The notes under the pieces were generated by a model. The model was not told the DNA's origin. It made no database searches and was given only the letters and a program-made list of their open reading frames with translations. From Betaproteobacteria bacterium (GTDB taxonomy: Bacteria; Pseudomonadota; Gammaproteobacteria; Burkholderiales; Rhodocyclaceae): a stretch of 64,000 nt of DNA. Location: contig JAHRYW010000005.1 of the NCBI GenBank assembly GCA_020621865.1, positions 45,663 through 109,662 of the forward strand. Direction: 5' to 3'. Made by a program: the position numbers and the translations under genes. Of this stretch, positions 28,127-36,668 are shown in pieces (position 1 is the stretch's first letter; each line of letters begins with the position of its first letter).

Positions 28127-28471
28127 ATGCCGACGCCGCCTGACGCCGCACTGGGCGAGGCCGTCTGCGCCGCCCTGCGCGGCCAGGTGGACAAGCTCGG
28201 CCTGTCCATCGGCGACGAGCCGGTGTGGGCCAAGGCCAGCTTCGAGGAAGCGACCGACCCCTTCTCGCAGGAGGTCAGCATCGTCGCCTACTGGCGCGGC
28301 CAGGCCCGCTTCGGCAAGGCGACCTTCTTCCCGGACGGCCGCGTCTTTGCCGAATACCAGGTGCTGCTGCCGCATCCGGACAAGGAAGACAGCTATGTCG
28401 ATTCGGTGCAAATTTGGGGCCGGCCGCAAAAGTTGATCGGCGAGGCCGTGATCGCCGAGTACCTCAAGTAG
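28127..28471 (+). CDS. Nif-operon hypothetical protein
   Basis: 114 residues, soluble, two bases after fdxB. Contains SYVDSVQIWGRPQKLIGEAV near the C-terminus and FFPDGRVFAEYQVLLPHP in the middle, suggesting a beta-rich fold. No cofactor motif. I do not recognise a named family, but its tight placement implies co-expression with the nif operon. Confidence 0.65.
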   Translation: MPTPPDAALGEAVCAALRGQVDKLGLSIGDEPVWAKASFEEATDPFSQEVSIVAYWRGQARFGKATFFPDGRVFAEYQVLLPHPDKEDSYVDSVQIWGRPQKLIGEAVIAEYLK

Positions 28472-28474
28472 CCA

Positions 28475-28891
28475 ATGAGCGTTCAGCCTCGCCTGATCCT
28501 GCTCCACAAGCAGAAAACCAGCGGCCGCGTCCGCTTCCTCTGCTTCAGCGCCGGCATCGTCGCCTTCAGCCCGCTGCCTGCACTCGCCGCGCTGCGCGAC
28601 GAGGACTACTCGCCAAAAATCCAGTTCCACCCGACCGCCGCCGTCCGCGAAGCCGAAATCCACCTCGGCCTGCCCGAAGGCGCCATCGAACCGGAAGCCG
28701 AATTCTCGGCCTGGGTCGATACGCCGCAAGGCGACGTACCGGTACTGCTCGCCGCCTTCACCGACCTGGACCCGCCCTTTGCCGCCGCAGAGCGGACCAA
28801 CAGCCGCTTCATTGCAATCACCGAGTCACGGCAGTTGAGCGAACTTGAACGCAATCTGCTGCGGCGGGCTTACGAGCACGTGCTTGGGTAG
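28475..28891 (+). CDS. Nif-operon hypothetical protein, last gene
   Basis: 138 residues starting MSVQPRLILLHKQKTSGRVR. It has FSPLPALAALRDEDYSPKIQ in the first third and ends in a helix SRQLSELERNLLRRAYEH. No membrane or metal motif. Three bases separate it from the previous gene. The composition still matches the nif operon, and the accessory region begins right after it. Confidence 0.6.
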   Translation: MSVQPRLILLHKQKTSGRVRFLCFSAGIVAFSPLPALAALRDEDYSPKIQFHPTAAVREAEIHLGLPEGAIEPEAEFSAWVDTPQGDVPVLLAAFTDLDPPFAAAERTNSRFIAITESRQLSELERNLLRRAYEHVLG

Positions 28892-28922
28892 TTGGCGGTC
28901 TGCTGTTTTGGTGAGAAAAGCG

Positions 28923-28967
28923 CTGAAATGCTACGGTCGGCCGGAAAAAATGGCAAAAATCGAAATG
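28923..28967 (+). repeat. Dispersed core/A-tract repeat, copy 6
   Basis: AATGCTACGGTC, GGCCGG, AAAAAAT, GGC, AAAAAT, CGAAAT. Similarity to copy 7 continues about 35 bases further downstream (CGGACAAG, then CCG-AGC-CCAAC). Confidence 0.92.
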
Positions 28968-29047
28968 CGGACAAGCATCCTAGGACCCGCAGCACCAACC
29001 GCAGTAAAGGATGGCCGGCTCGAATGGCACTCGGAATTCGATTTTGT

Positions 29048-30238
29048 TTACACCTTGGACACAAAACCAGGCATCGCGCGCTTCATGAATTCATCAAACA
29101 AGGGGACCGTGAATGCAATATCACCGTAGGCTGGACTGTAGATCATCCCCTTTTTGATGAGCTTGGCACGTACCGGCCCGATACTATTGACCTTGACGCC
29201 GAGACACGCGGCGATATCGCCTGATCGGCTCGCTCCAGGCCCCAATTCGGCCATGGCGCGCAGGAAGTTCTTTTCTCCCGGGGTCAGGCGATCGAACCGA
29301 ACTCGGAAAAAATTCTGGTCGAGACGTCGAACGACAGTTTCTGCGGCAGACTGCACGACGGGAAGTTCGATTGGACTGGTTTCTGCGAGATTCCACGTCT
29401 GATATCCCCACTCCTGGATGAAATAGGGATAGCCCTTGGTCAGTCTGTAGGTTTCAGCCAATGCCGTGGCAGAGATCACTACCCCGGCAGCCGAAGCAGG
29501 CTCGCTGATTGCCTTGTTCGAATCGGCTTCTGAAAGTGCGCCGACATCCGGAAAAGAAAACAGGCGCTCGGCGTAGGACTTTGATTCGCCAGCCAATCCA
29601 GGCAGAACGGGCAAGCCGGCGCCCAGCAAAACCACCGGCAATTGGCGCTGCTGCATCCGATGCATCGCCATGATGACTGCCCCCAGTTCTTTCTGGGTCA
29701 AATACTGGATTTCATCAATCAGGATGGCGACCGCAGATTTCTTCTCCTTGGCAGCATCGCCAAGCGCTTCGAACAGATTCGGCAAATCAATTTCAATATC
29801 CCCGCTGTCCGCTGCGCCAGTTTCCGGGTCGATGTCGAGACCGACCTCTAGCTCCCCCATCTTGACCTTCAATCCTCCCAGAAAGCTGCGCAGCACTCGC
29901 AGGCCGCGCTTGACGCGGTCTCCCGCCTGGGCAAGCCTGTCCAACTCGAAAAACACAGTCTTTAGCGGTGCGGCAATCAACGGGCCAAGCGCCTTGTCTT
30001 CATGGGCTTCGATCAGCACCGTGCGGTAACCCGCCTCCTGCGCCATGCGCCGCACTTCATTGAGCAACACGGTTTTGCCGACGCCGCGCAGCCCTGTCAG
30101 CATCAGACTTTTTTCCGGTTTGCCGAGAAACACCCGCCCAAGCAGGATGCGCACTTGTTCCAGAATGGGTGCACGCCCAGCCAGTTCGGGTGGCGGCGAG
30201 CCCGCGCCGGGTGAAAAGGGGTTCTTGATCGGATCCAT
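29048..30238 (-). CDS. AAA ATPase with C-terminal winged helix
   Basis: 396 residues. Walker A GLRGVGKT (49-56), Walker B VAILIDEIQYL (~170), then an arginine-rich sensor region and a C-terminal winged-helix-like segment (SRSGDIAACLGVKVNSIGPV). This is the AAA_16/archaeal-type ATPase group (STAND-related), often a lone accessory gene. Substrate and partner are unknown. The start follows a region with an 11-bp inverted repeat centred on a TATAAT -10 box, suggesting autorepression. It lies at the edge of the accessory region after nif operon 1. Confidence 0.75.
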   Translation of the reverse strand: MDPIKNPFSPGAGSPPPELAGRAPILEQVRILLGRVFLGKPEKSLMLTGLRGVGKTVLLNEVRRMAQEAGYRTVLIEAHEDKALGPLIAAPLKTVFFELDRLAQAGDRVKRGLRVLRSFLGGLKVKMGELEVGLDIDPETGAADSGDIEIDLPNLFEALGDAAKEKKSAVAILIDEIQYLTQKELGAVIMAMHRMQQRQLPVVLLGAGLPVLPGLAGESKSYAERLFSFPDVGALSEADSNKAISEPASAAGVVISATALAETYRLTKGYPYFIQEWGYQTWNLAETSPIELPVVQSAAETVVRRLDQNFFRVRFDRLTPGEKNFLRAMAELGPGASRSGDIAACLGVKVNSIGPVRAKLIKKGMIYSPAYGDIAFTVPLFDEFMKRAMPGFVSKV

Positions 30239-30255
30239 GTTCTATCCAGTTATAA

Positions 30256-30295
30256 ATAGTTCTACGCAAATTGTATTATAACTACGTAGAACTAT
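30256..30295 (-). promoter_or_regulatory. Symmetric operator spanning the -10 box of the AAA ATPase gene
   Basis: ATAGTTCTACG (30256-30266) and CGTAGAACTAT (30285-30295) are perfect 11-bp inverted repeats. Between them, on the minus strand, is TATAAT (30275-30280). A bound dimer would block the promoter. No clear -35 was found. Confidence 0.6.
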
Positions 30296-30340
30296 CCGCA
30301 TACCCTCGACCCCTAGGCAATTGATGACCTTGATTGCGAT

Positions 30341-30414
30341 CCGGCATCAGCACGAAACCCGGCAACTTATCGATCCGGGCAATCCTTTGCCGGATGTTGA
30401 GGAAGTCGGCCAGC
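30341..30414 (-). pseudogene. Fragment of a glutathione S-transferase 3' end
   Basis: On the minus strand this reads LADFLNIRQRIARIDKLPGF, matching LADFPNIRQWIARIKALPGF of the intact GST at 36075-36668. By hand alignment about 62 of 74 bases agree. Nothing upstream matches, so it is a dead fragment of a related gene. The remainder of the 30296-30613 gap has no gene. Confidence 0.7.
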
Positions 30415-30449
30415 GCAACTCATGATTCGATCCAGCCACGACTCGCATA

Positions 30450-30476
30450 AACAATAGGGGTCAGACCCCTATTGTT
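30450..30476. repeat. REP-like palindrome A
   Basis: AACAATAGGGGTC-A-GACCCCTATTGTT: perfect 13-bp arms. Almost the same palindrome occurs at 32036-32060; the two bracket the AT-rich gene at 30614-31906. The GGGGTCAGACCCC core is of the type seen in REP sequences mobilised by RAYT transposases. Confidence 0.8.
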
Positions 30477-30613
30477 CTGGCTCGGCGCTGATTTGACCTG
30501 AAAATAGCGCTGGAGAGCGGAGTGCTGACCGGCTCAAATCGACCCGCGGAAAATGGTCTCTTTGGCAGTGGTGACTCAAATCAGAGTGACGGTGGAGTGA
30601 AAAACCATATTTG

Positions 30614-31906
30614 CTACTTGTCGCACGAATCAAATTCGGGGGTTGTCCTAACGCTACGAGGAACCCAAACCACCTCACAAAATCTGTGCTGTTTAACTGC
30701 ATCAAGCTTAAGTTGTCGAATTTCTTTGTAATAAAACATCAGTAAATAGTTCTCCTTTATTTCATTGTTGTCGAATTTCCAAACTTGATTTTTAGGCAGG
30801 CCTTGGACGGTATCGCCTTGCTTCGGAGCAAATTGCTCGACAAATACGGTTTGTTCTTTATCTGACTGAATCACCCAATCGACAAACGAGTTATTCTTGA
30901 TCTCAAAAATAATAGGATAGTCTCGCTTCGGCGCATTCAACGTTACAGAAAGAGGTGTTCTTGCTGACGACAGATTATTATTATCATATACACCAATCTG
31001 AAATAAATATACCTTCTCTGGCAATTCAAATTTCCAGAATTTATTAGTTAGCTCCTTCAGTCTAGAAATCGAAAACTCTTTGGATAGGCCTGCTTTCTTA
31101 TCAAGTAGATTTCTCTCCGTAAGAAGCTCCGCAACAACAACGTCAGGAGCCTTTTCTGCTTTGCAGCTATAGCTCCCAATTGAGGACAGGTTCAATAGAA
31201 TAGGAAAACTCAGTCCTTTATGAGAAAATTCTTTTAGCTCATGTATTTGTTTTGTTTGTGAAGGAGTCACAAAATCAAATTTAGTGTATTTCCATTCAAT
31301 CGCTTTAAATGCAGTTCTCCATGTCCGTCGAATTTCAAATGATTGTGATACCCCTATGTAGCTTTCAGGGCGAATTGACCCAGAAAATGCTAAGCATTTT
31401 ATTTCTTCGATTGGGTAACCATTTTGGCGTTCTGATACATACCTATAGAATGGTCCACATGCCACGTCTTCCGGGCCGGAAACGCGCAAATCAAATTCAT
31501 CTCCATCGTAGATTTGAGCCGCGCTAACAATATTATTACTCTCACCGTAACTTGTGTTTCTACCAAAATGGACCGAGTCGATGCGCCCTGTTGAAAACAT
31601 TTCTAACACGGGCTGAGATGATTTAAGACTGTAATACTTCCCATCAATAACCAAATTGCGTTCCAAGTTAACATTATTTGAGTACGAAACACCCCGACCA
31701 TTCCGATTGCATTCATTAAGGATTAAAGGATAAACAAGTGCCTCATACAGAGGAGTGAGCGCAAGTATTATCGCGGCCAGTAGTTTTACCGGCACAAAGA
31801 AACCATGCCCTCCAATAGAGCGAAATAGCTTTGCGATGAGCACCAACCATCCCAAATAAAGAAGGATGGTAAGAGCAGAAAAGAAGAGGAATGCTAAGCC
31901 GAGCAT
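30614..31906 (-). CDS. AT-rich membrane-anchored orphan protein
   Basis: 430 residues with two N-terminal transmembrane helices (about 3-27 and 37-63) followed by a ~360-residue, probably extracytoplasmic, domain with several cysteines (in NECNRNG, EDVACGPF, EIKCLAF, YSCKAE). I recognise no family. Its codon usage is strikingly AT-rich compared with every neighbour, which indicates horizontal transfer. It is bracketed by two REP-like palindromes. A possible promoter on the minus strand has TATACT at 31984-31989. Confidence 0.65.
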   Translation of the reverse strand: MLGLAFLFFSALTILLYLGWLVLIAKLFRSIGGHGFFVPVKLLAAIILALTPLYEALVYPLILNECNRNGRGVSYSNNVNLERNLVIDGKYYSLKSSQPVLEMFSTGRIDSVHFGRNTSYGESNNIVSAAQIYDGDEFDLRVSGPEDVACGPFYRYVSERQNGYPIEEIKCLAFSGSIRPESYIGVSQSFEIRRTWRTAFKAIEWKYTKFDFVTPSQTKQIHELKEFSHKGLSFPILLNLSSIGSYSCKAEKAPDVVVAELLTERNLLDKKAGLSKEFSISRLKELTNKFWKFELPEKVYLFQIGVYDNNNLSSARTPLSVTLNAPKRDYPIIFEIKNNSFVDWVIQSDKEQTVFVEQFAPKQGDTVQGLPKNQVWKFDNNEIKENYLLMFYYKEIRQLKLDAVKQHRFCEVVWVPRSVRTTPEFDSCDK

Positions 31907-31983
31907 GCTTTAGTCTGCAGAAAATTTCAGGCCAAACTGTTCCAGTCTATTATTAATTATTAGTTTTATCTTCAAACAATTCC

Positions 31984-32014
31984 AGTATAGCAAAAACGTT
32001 TATAATTTTGTCAT
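31984..32014 (-). promoter_or_regulatory. Possible sigma-70 promoter of the AT-rich orphan gene
   Basis: Minus strand ATGACA, 19-base spacer, TATACT. The spacer is long. It lies within the 275-base AT-rich gap 31907-32181. Confidence 0.35.
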
Positions 32015-32035
32015 AAACAATATTCGGCAGCACGG

Positions 32036-32060
32036 AACAATAGGGTTCAGACCCCTATTG
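32036..32060. repeat. REP-like palindrome B
   Basis: AACAATAGGGTTC-A-GACCCCTATTG; same sequence as palindrome A with one arm mismatch. Confidence 0.75.
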
Positions 32061-32102
32061 ATCTTTTATCCAAAGTTTATCTAGGTCGGGGATCCGGATA
32101 GA

Positions 32103-32147
32103 GAAATGCCACGGTCGGCCGGAAAAAATGGCCAAAACAGAAATACG
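32103..32147 (+). repeat. Dispersed core/A-tract repeat, copy 7
   Basis: AATGCCACGGTC (the only copy with a change inside the first ten core bases), GGCCGG, AAAAAAT, GGCC, AAAACA, GAAAT. Extended similarity to copy 6 downstream. Confidence 0.9.
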
Positions 32148-32181
32148 GACAAGAATAATATGATCCGTAGCGCCAACTGGA

Positions 32182-34377
32182 TCAAGCTGACACCCTGCCC
32201 CGCGCCGCGTGCAGTTTCCGATAGCTGTCGATCAGCCGCTGGTGCCGGTCGAGGCCTTCCAGTTTCATGCTCGTCGGCGTCAGGCCGTGGAAGCGGACGC
32301 TGCCGTCCACCGAGCCGAGTACCGCGTCCATCCGCGGGTCGCCGAACATGCGGCGGAAATTGGCTTCGTAGTCAGCTAGTTCCAGTTCGTCGTCGAGGAT
32401 AACTTCAAGCACGACGTTCAAGGCCTGATAGAACAGGCCGCGCTCGACGGTGTTTTCGTTGTATTGCAGGTAGGCTTCGACCTGTTCTTTCGCATCGTCG
32501 AATCGCTGCAGGGCGAGGTTGATCAGCAGTTTCAGTTCGAGAATGGTCAGCTGGCCCCAGACCGTGTTTTCGTCGAACTCGACGCCGATCAGCGTGATGA
32601 TGTCGGTGTAGTCGTCGAGTTCGCTGTCTTCCAGACGTTCGAGCAGCGCTTCCAGCGCTTCGTCGTCGAGGCGGTGCAGGTTCAGGATGTCTTCGCGGAA
32701 GGCCAGCGCCTTGTTGGTGTTGTCCCAGATCAGGTCTTCGACCGGATAGACCTCCGAATACCCCGGCACCAGGATGCGGCAGGCGGTGGCGCCGAGCTGG
32801 TCGTAGACCGCCATGTACACTTCCTTGCCCATGGCTTCGAGGATACCGAACAGCGTGGCGGCTTCGTCGGCATTGGAGTTTTCGCCGTGGCCGGAGAAGT
32901 CCCACTCAACGAATTCGTAATCGGCCTTGGCGCTGAAGAAGCGCCAGGAAACGACGCCGCTGGAGTCGATGAAGTGTTCGACGAAGTTGTTCGGCTCGGT
33001 GACCGCGTTGCTCTCGAAGGTCGGCCGCGGCAGGTCGTTGAGGCCTTCAAAACTGCGGCCCTGCAGCAACTCGGTCAGGCTGCGCTCGAGCGCCACTTCC
33101 AGGCTGGGGTGGGCGCCGAAGGAGGCGAACACGCCGCCGGTGCGCGGGTTCATCAGGGTCACGCACATCACCGGGAATTCGCCGCCCAGCGAGGCGTCCT
33201 TGACCAGCACCGGGAAGCCCTGCTTTTCCAGCTCTTCGATGCCGGCGACGATGCCGGGGTATTTGGCCAGCACGTCGGCCGGCACGTCGGGCAGCGCGAT
33301 TTCGCCTTCGATGATCTGGCGTTTGACCGCCCGTTCGAAGATTTCCGACAGGCATTGCACCTGGGCTTCAACCAGCGTGTTGCCGGCGCTCATGCCGTTG
33401 CTGAGGAACAGGTTGTCGATCAGGTTGGTCGGAAAATAGACCACCGCGCCGTCCGACTGGCGAACATAGGGCAGCGTGCAGATGCCGCGATCGGTGTTGC
33501 CGGAATTGGTGTCGTAGAGATGCGAGGCGCGCAGCTCGCCGTCGGGGTTGTAGATTGCACGGCAGTAGTCGTCGAGGATGTCGGCAGGCAGCGCGCCTTT
33601 ACGACCCGGCTTGAACCAGCGCTCGTCCGGGTAATGGACGAAGGCGGCGTTGGCGATCTCTTCGCCCCAGAACTGGTCGTTGTAGAAGTGGTTGCAGCTC
33701 GCCCGCTCGATGTATTCGCCCAAGGCCGAGGCCAGCGCGCTTTCCTTGGTGGCGCCCTTGCCGTTGGTGAAACACATCGGTGAGTGGGCGTCGCGGATGT
33801 GCAGCGACCAGACGTTGGGCACCAGGTTGCGCCAGGAGGCGATCTCGATCTTGATGCCCAGGCCGGCCAGAAAGCTGGACATGTTGGCGATGGTCTGCTC
33901 CAGCGGCAGGTCCTTGCCGGCGATATAGGTCTGCGTTGCCGAATCCGGGTTCAGCGTCAGCAGGGCCAGGGCGTCGGCATCGAGGTTTTCGACTTCCTCG
34001 ATGACGAACTCCGGCCCGGTCTGCACGACCTTCTTGACGGTGCACCGGTCGATTGAGCGCAGAATGCCCTGCCTGTCCTTTTCGGAAATATCCGGCGGCA
34101 ACTCGACCTGGATCTTGAAGGTCTGCTGGTAGCGGTTTTCCGGGTCGACGATGTTGTTCTGCGACAGGCGGATGTTCTCGGTCGGGATATTGCGCGTGTC
34201 GCAGTACAGCTTGACGAAGTAAGCCGCGCACAAGGCCGACGACGCCAGGAAGTAGTCGAACGGCCCCGGCGCCGAGCCGTCGCCCTTGTAGCGGATAGGC
34301 TGGTCGGCAATGACCGTGAAGTCGTCGAACTTGGCTTCAAGACGAAGCTTGTCGAGAAAGTTGACCTTGATTTCCAT
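32182..34377 (-). CDS. OsmC/YcaO fusion protein
   Basis: 731 residues. Residues ~1-150 are an OsmC-like domain (GPFDYFLASSALCAAYFVK with its cysteine at ~50). The YcaO domain spans ~160-560: KESALASALGEYIERASCN (~214) carries the ATP/Mg ligands of YcaO proteins, with EAQVQCLSEIFERAVKR (~320) further on. The C-terminal ~150 residues are acidic and helical, perhaps TPR-like. YcaO enzymes phosphorylate backbone amides; this fused form resembles E. coli-type YcaO linked to RimO-dependent S12 beta-methylthiolation rather than peptide-natural-product clusters, since no precursor peptide is adjacent. Monocistronic. Confidence 0.9.
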   Translation of the reverse strand: MEIKVNFLDKLRLEAKFDDFTVIADQPIRYKGDGSAPGPFDYFLASSALCAAYFVKLYCDTRNIPTENIRLSQNNIVDPENRYQQTFKIQVELPPDISEKDRQGILRSIDRCTVKKVVQTGPEFVIEEVENLDADALALLTLNPDSATQTYIAGKDLPLEQTIANMSSFLAGLGIKIEIASWRNLVPNVWSLHIRDAHSPMCFTNGKGATKESALASALGEYIERASCNHFYNDQFWGEEIANAAFVHYPDERWFKPGRKGALPADILDDYCRAIYNPDGELRASHLYDTNSGNTDRGICTLPYVRQSDGAVVYFPTNLIDNLFLSNGMSAGNTLVEAQVQCLSEIFERAVKRQIIEGEIALPDVPADVLAKYPGIVAGIEELEKQGFPVLVKDASLGGEFPVMCVTLMNPRTGGVFASFGAHPSLEVALERSLTELLQGRSFEGLNDLPRPTFESNAVTEPNNFVEHFIDSSGVVSWRFFSAKADYEFVEWDFSGHGENSNADEAATLFGILEAMGKEVYMAVYDQLGATACRILVPGYSEVYPVEDLIWDNTNKALAFREDILNLHRLDDEALEALLERLEDSELDDYTDIITLIGVEFDENTVWGQLTILELKLLINLALQRFDDAKEQVEAYLQYNENTVERGLFYQALNVVLEVILDDELELADYEANFRRMFGDPRMDAVLGSVDGSVRFHGLTPTSMKLEGLDRHQRLIDSYRKLHAARGRVSA

Positions 34378-34613
34378 GCGGGGCTTCCAAAAATAGCGTT
34401 CAAAACGAATCGGCCGCCATTATCCGGCTTTCCCGGTCGGAAATCCGCGCTTGCTGACAGTTCGACGATCCGGCAAGTGGCGCTGGAAATGGCCGGCAGC
34501 CAATCCCGATGCGGCCATTTGGCGACTATTTGCCCTATAGTAGGCACGCTTTTCCATCGAATCTCCGGCGTCCATCGCCGCGCTATACCCATACGTCCAA
34601 GAATAGGTTCCCC

Positions 34614-35936
34614 ATGTTCTGCAGCAAACACCTGACCCGAATCGCCGAACTCGAACAACAATTGCATCTGCGGGCAGCCGTCGACTCGGCCCTGGACCGC
34701 TCGACCGCGGTCATCGAACTGAGTCCCGAAGGTAGCGTGATCAAGGCCAACGATAATTTTTGCGCCGTCGTCGGCTATCTCGCCGCCGAACTGGCTGGCC
34801 AGCCGCATCGCCAGCTCTGCCCGCCTGCCTTTGCCCAAAGCCGCGAATACGAGGAGTTCTGGGCCCGCCTGCGGCGTGGCGAATTCTTCCGCGGCACCAT
34901 TCACCGCCGCCACAAGAGCGGCCGCGACATCTGGCTGGAAGCAACCTACAACCCGATCTGCGACGCCAGCGGCAAGGTCGTCAAGGTGATCAAGTTCGCC
35001 ACCGACGTCACCGCGCAAACCGAGGAGGCGGCACGCCAGAAGGCCATGGTCGAGGCTATCGAGCGCTCCATGGCGATCATCGAGTTTTCGGTGGATGGAA
35101 CGATCCAGCGGGCCAACGACAATTTCTTGCGGGTCGTCGGCTATCGGCATGAAGACATCAAGGGACGCCATCACCGCCTGTTCTGTTCGGCGGCGGAAAC
35201 CGGCAGCCCGGAGTACGCAGCGTTCTGGCAGAAGCTGGGGCGCGGCGAATTCATCAGCGGCCAGTTCCGCAGGCTGGACCGGGCAGGCAACGAAATCTGG
35301 CTGGAGGCCAGCTACAACCCGGTGTTTGCGCCGGATGGCAGCATCGTCAAGGTGGTCAAGTTCGCCGCCGATGTCACGGCCCGCCAACGGCAGCATCAGG
35401 CCGAACAGGAAGGCACCGCGACCGCCTACGCCGTGGCGCAGCAAACCCTGGATACCGCCCAGTCCGGCGAACAGATCATCCTGGAGACCGTGACGCGCAT
35501 GCAGGGCATTGCCAGCACGGTGGAAAAAGCCGTCGGGCTGATCGACGGACTGGGCAGCGGCACCGCCCGGATTACTTCGATCGTCAATACCATTCGCGAA
35601 ATTGCCGACCAGACCAATCTGCTGGCGCTCAACGCGGCGATCGAAGCAGCCCGCGCCGGCGAATCGGGCCGCGGCTTCGCAGTGGTGGCCGACGAGGTGC
35701 GCAAACTGGCCGAGCGCACCGCCAACGCCACCCGCGAAATCAGCGGCATGATCGACGCGATCCAGCATGAAACCCACGCCGTGACGGACGCCATGGGCGT
35801 CGGTCTGACCGAAGTCCAGGGCGGGGTGGCACTGGCCAACCGGGCCGGCGAATCGATCCAAAGCATGCGCGATGGCGCCGGCCAGGTGGTGGCGGTGATC
35901 GAGGAGCTTTCCAAAACCGTCGCCCGCAACGATTGA
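34614..35936 (+). CDS. Soluble PAS-PAS chemoreceptor (BdlA-like)
   Basis: 440 residues without transmembrane segments: PAS 1 (~20-135, ending [12 protein letters not shown]), PAS 2 (~140-260, ending [12 protein letters not shown]) and an MCP signalling domain. The hairpin tip is present ([20 protein letters not shown], ~350-369), then [18 protein letters not shown]. Domain order and length match BdlA (417 aa), a biofilm-dispersion chemoreceptor, and Aer2-like redox sensors; PAS 1 begins right after a short coiled coil. Start is MFCSKHL, after AAGAATAGG. No che genes nearby. Confidence 0.88.
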   Translation: MFCSKHLTRIAELEQQLHLRAAVDSALDRSTAVIELSPEGSVIKANDNFCAVVGYLAAELAGQPHRQLCPPAFAQSREYEEFWARLRRGEFFRGTIHRRHKSGRDIWLEATYNPICDASGKVVKVIKFATDVTAQTEEAARQKAMVEAIERSMAIIEFSVDGTIQRANDNFLRVVGYRHEDIKGRHHRLFCSAAETGSPEYAAFWQKLGRGEFISGQFRRLDRAGNEIWLEASYNPVFAPDGSIVKVVKFAADVTARQRQHQAEQEGTATAYAVAQQTLDTAQSGEQIILETVTRMQGIASTVEKAVGLIDGLGSGTARITSIVNTIREIADQTNLLALNAAIEAARAGESGRGFAVVADEVRKLAERTANATREISGMIDAIQHETHAVTDAMGVGLTEVQGGVALANRAGESIQSMRDGAGQVVAVIEELSKTVARND

Positions 35937-36019
35937 GTTGTGAGGCCTTGATCCGGAGCGCCAGGCGCTCCGGCATCGCTGGTGGGAGATCTCGCCGCGC
36001 TCGTCGCTCCGTGGATGGC

Positions 36020-36065
36020 AAATGCTACGGTCGGCGGCAAAAATCGGGCAATTTTGAAATTTCCC
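36020..36065 (+). repeat. Dispersed core/A-tract repeat, copy 8
   Basis: AATGCTACGGTC, GGCGGC, AAAAAT, CGGGC, AATTTT, GAAATTT. It ends 9 bases from the GST stop codon. Confidence 0.92.
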
Positions 36066-36074
36066 GGCCCGCTC

Positions 36075-36668
36075 TTAAACCCCCGGCATAGCCACGAAAC
36101 CGGGCAAAGCCTTGATCCGGGCGATCCATTGCCGGATGTTGGGGAAGTCGGCCAGCAACACGCCGCCCTCCGGGGCCAGCGCGACGTAGGGCATCACGGC
36201 GCAGTCGGCGATGGTCGGGCGATCCAGCGCCAGCCAGGCATGGCGCGCCAGATGGGCTTCGATCAACGGCAGGATGCGGGCGGCGCGGCGCAGCGTGTCG
36301 GCCTTGTCGAGGGCAAAGCCGAATTTGTCGACCAGGCGGGCGGCGCCGGGGCCGTTCTGGACCTCGTTGGCCGAGGTGGACAGCCATTGCACGACCGTCG
36401 CCATGCCGGCCGGGTCCTTGGGCAGCCAGGTCTCGCCGGCGTATTTGGCGGCCAGGTAGACGAGGATGGCCTGCGAATCGCGCAGCACGACGTCGCCATC
36501 GACCAGGATGGGGATTTCGCCCCAGGGGTTGAGGTCGATCAGCGGCGGCTTCTTGTGCTCGCCGGCCATGAAATCGACAGCGACGATGTCCAGCGGGATG
36601 CCGGCCAGCGCCGCCAGCAGGCGGACCTTGTAGCAGTTGCCGGATAGTTCCAGGTCATACAGTTTCAT
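36075..36668 (-). CDS. Glutathione S-transferase family protein
   Basis: 197 residues. Thioredoxin-like N-domain (MKLYDLELSGNCYKVRLLAA; NPWGEIPILVDGDVVLRDSQ with the cis-proline and the GSH-gamma-Glu binding DSQ) and an all-helical C-domain (LDRPTIADCAVMPYVALAP). Conjugates or reduces electrophiles with glutathione; the substrate is unknown. Its start overlaps the 3' end of the PPOX-fold gene by 14 bases, so they form an operon divergent from a LysR gene. A decayed relative of its 3' end is at 30341-30414. Confidence 0.9.
   Translation of the reverse strand: MKLYDLELSGNCYKVRLLAALAGIPLDIVAVDFMAGEHKKPPLIDLNPWGEIPILVDGDVVLRDSQAILVYLAAKYAGETWLPKDPAGMATVVQWLSTSANEVQNGPGAARLVDKFGFALDKADTLRRAARILPLIEAHLARHAWLALDRPTIADCAVMPYVALAPEGGVLLADFPNIRQWIARIKALPGFVAMPGV

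Noticed and set aside
28892..29224. Plus-strand ORF starting in repeat copy 6
   Set aside because: Its sequence is repeat plus the antisense of the AAA ATPase 3' end.
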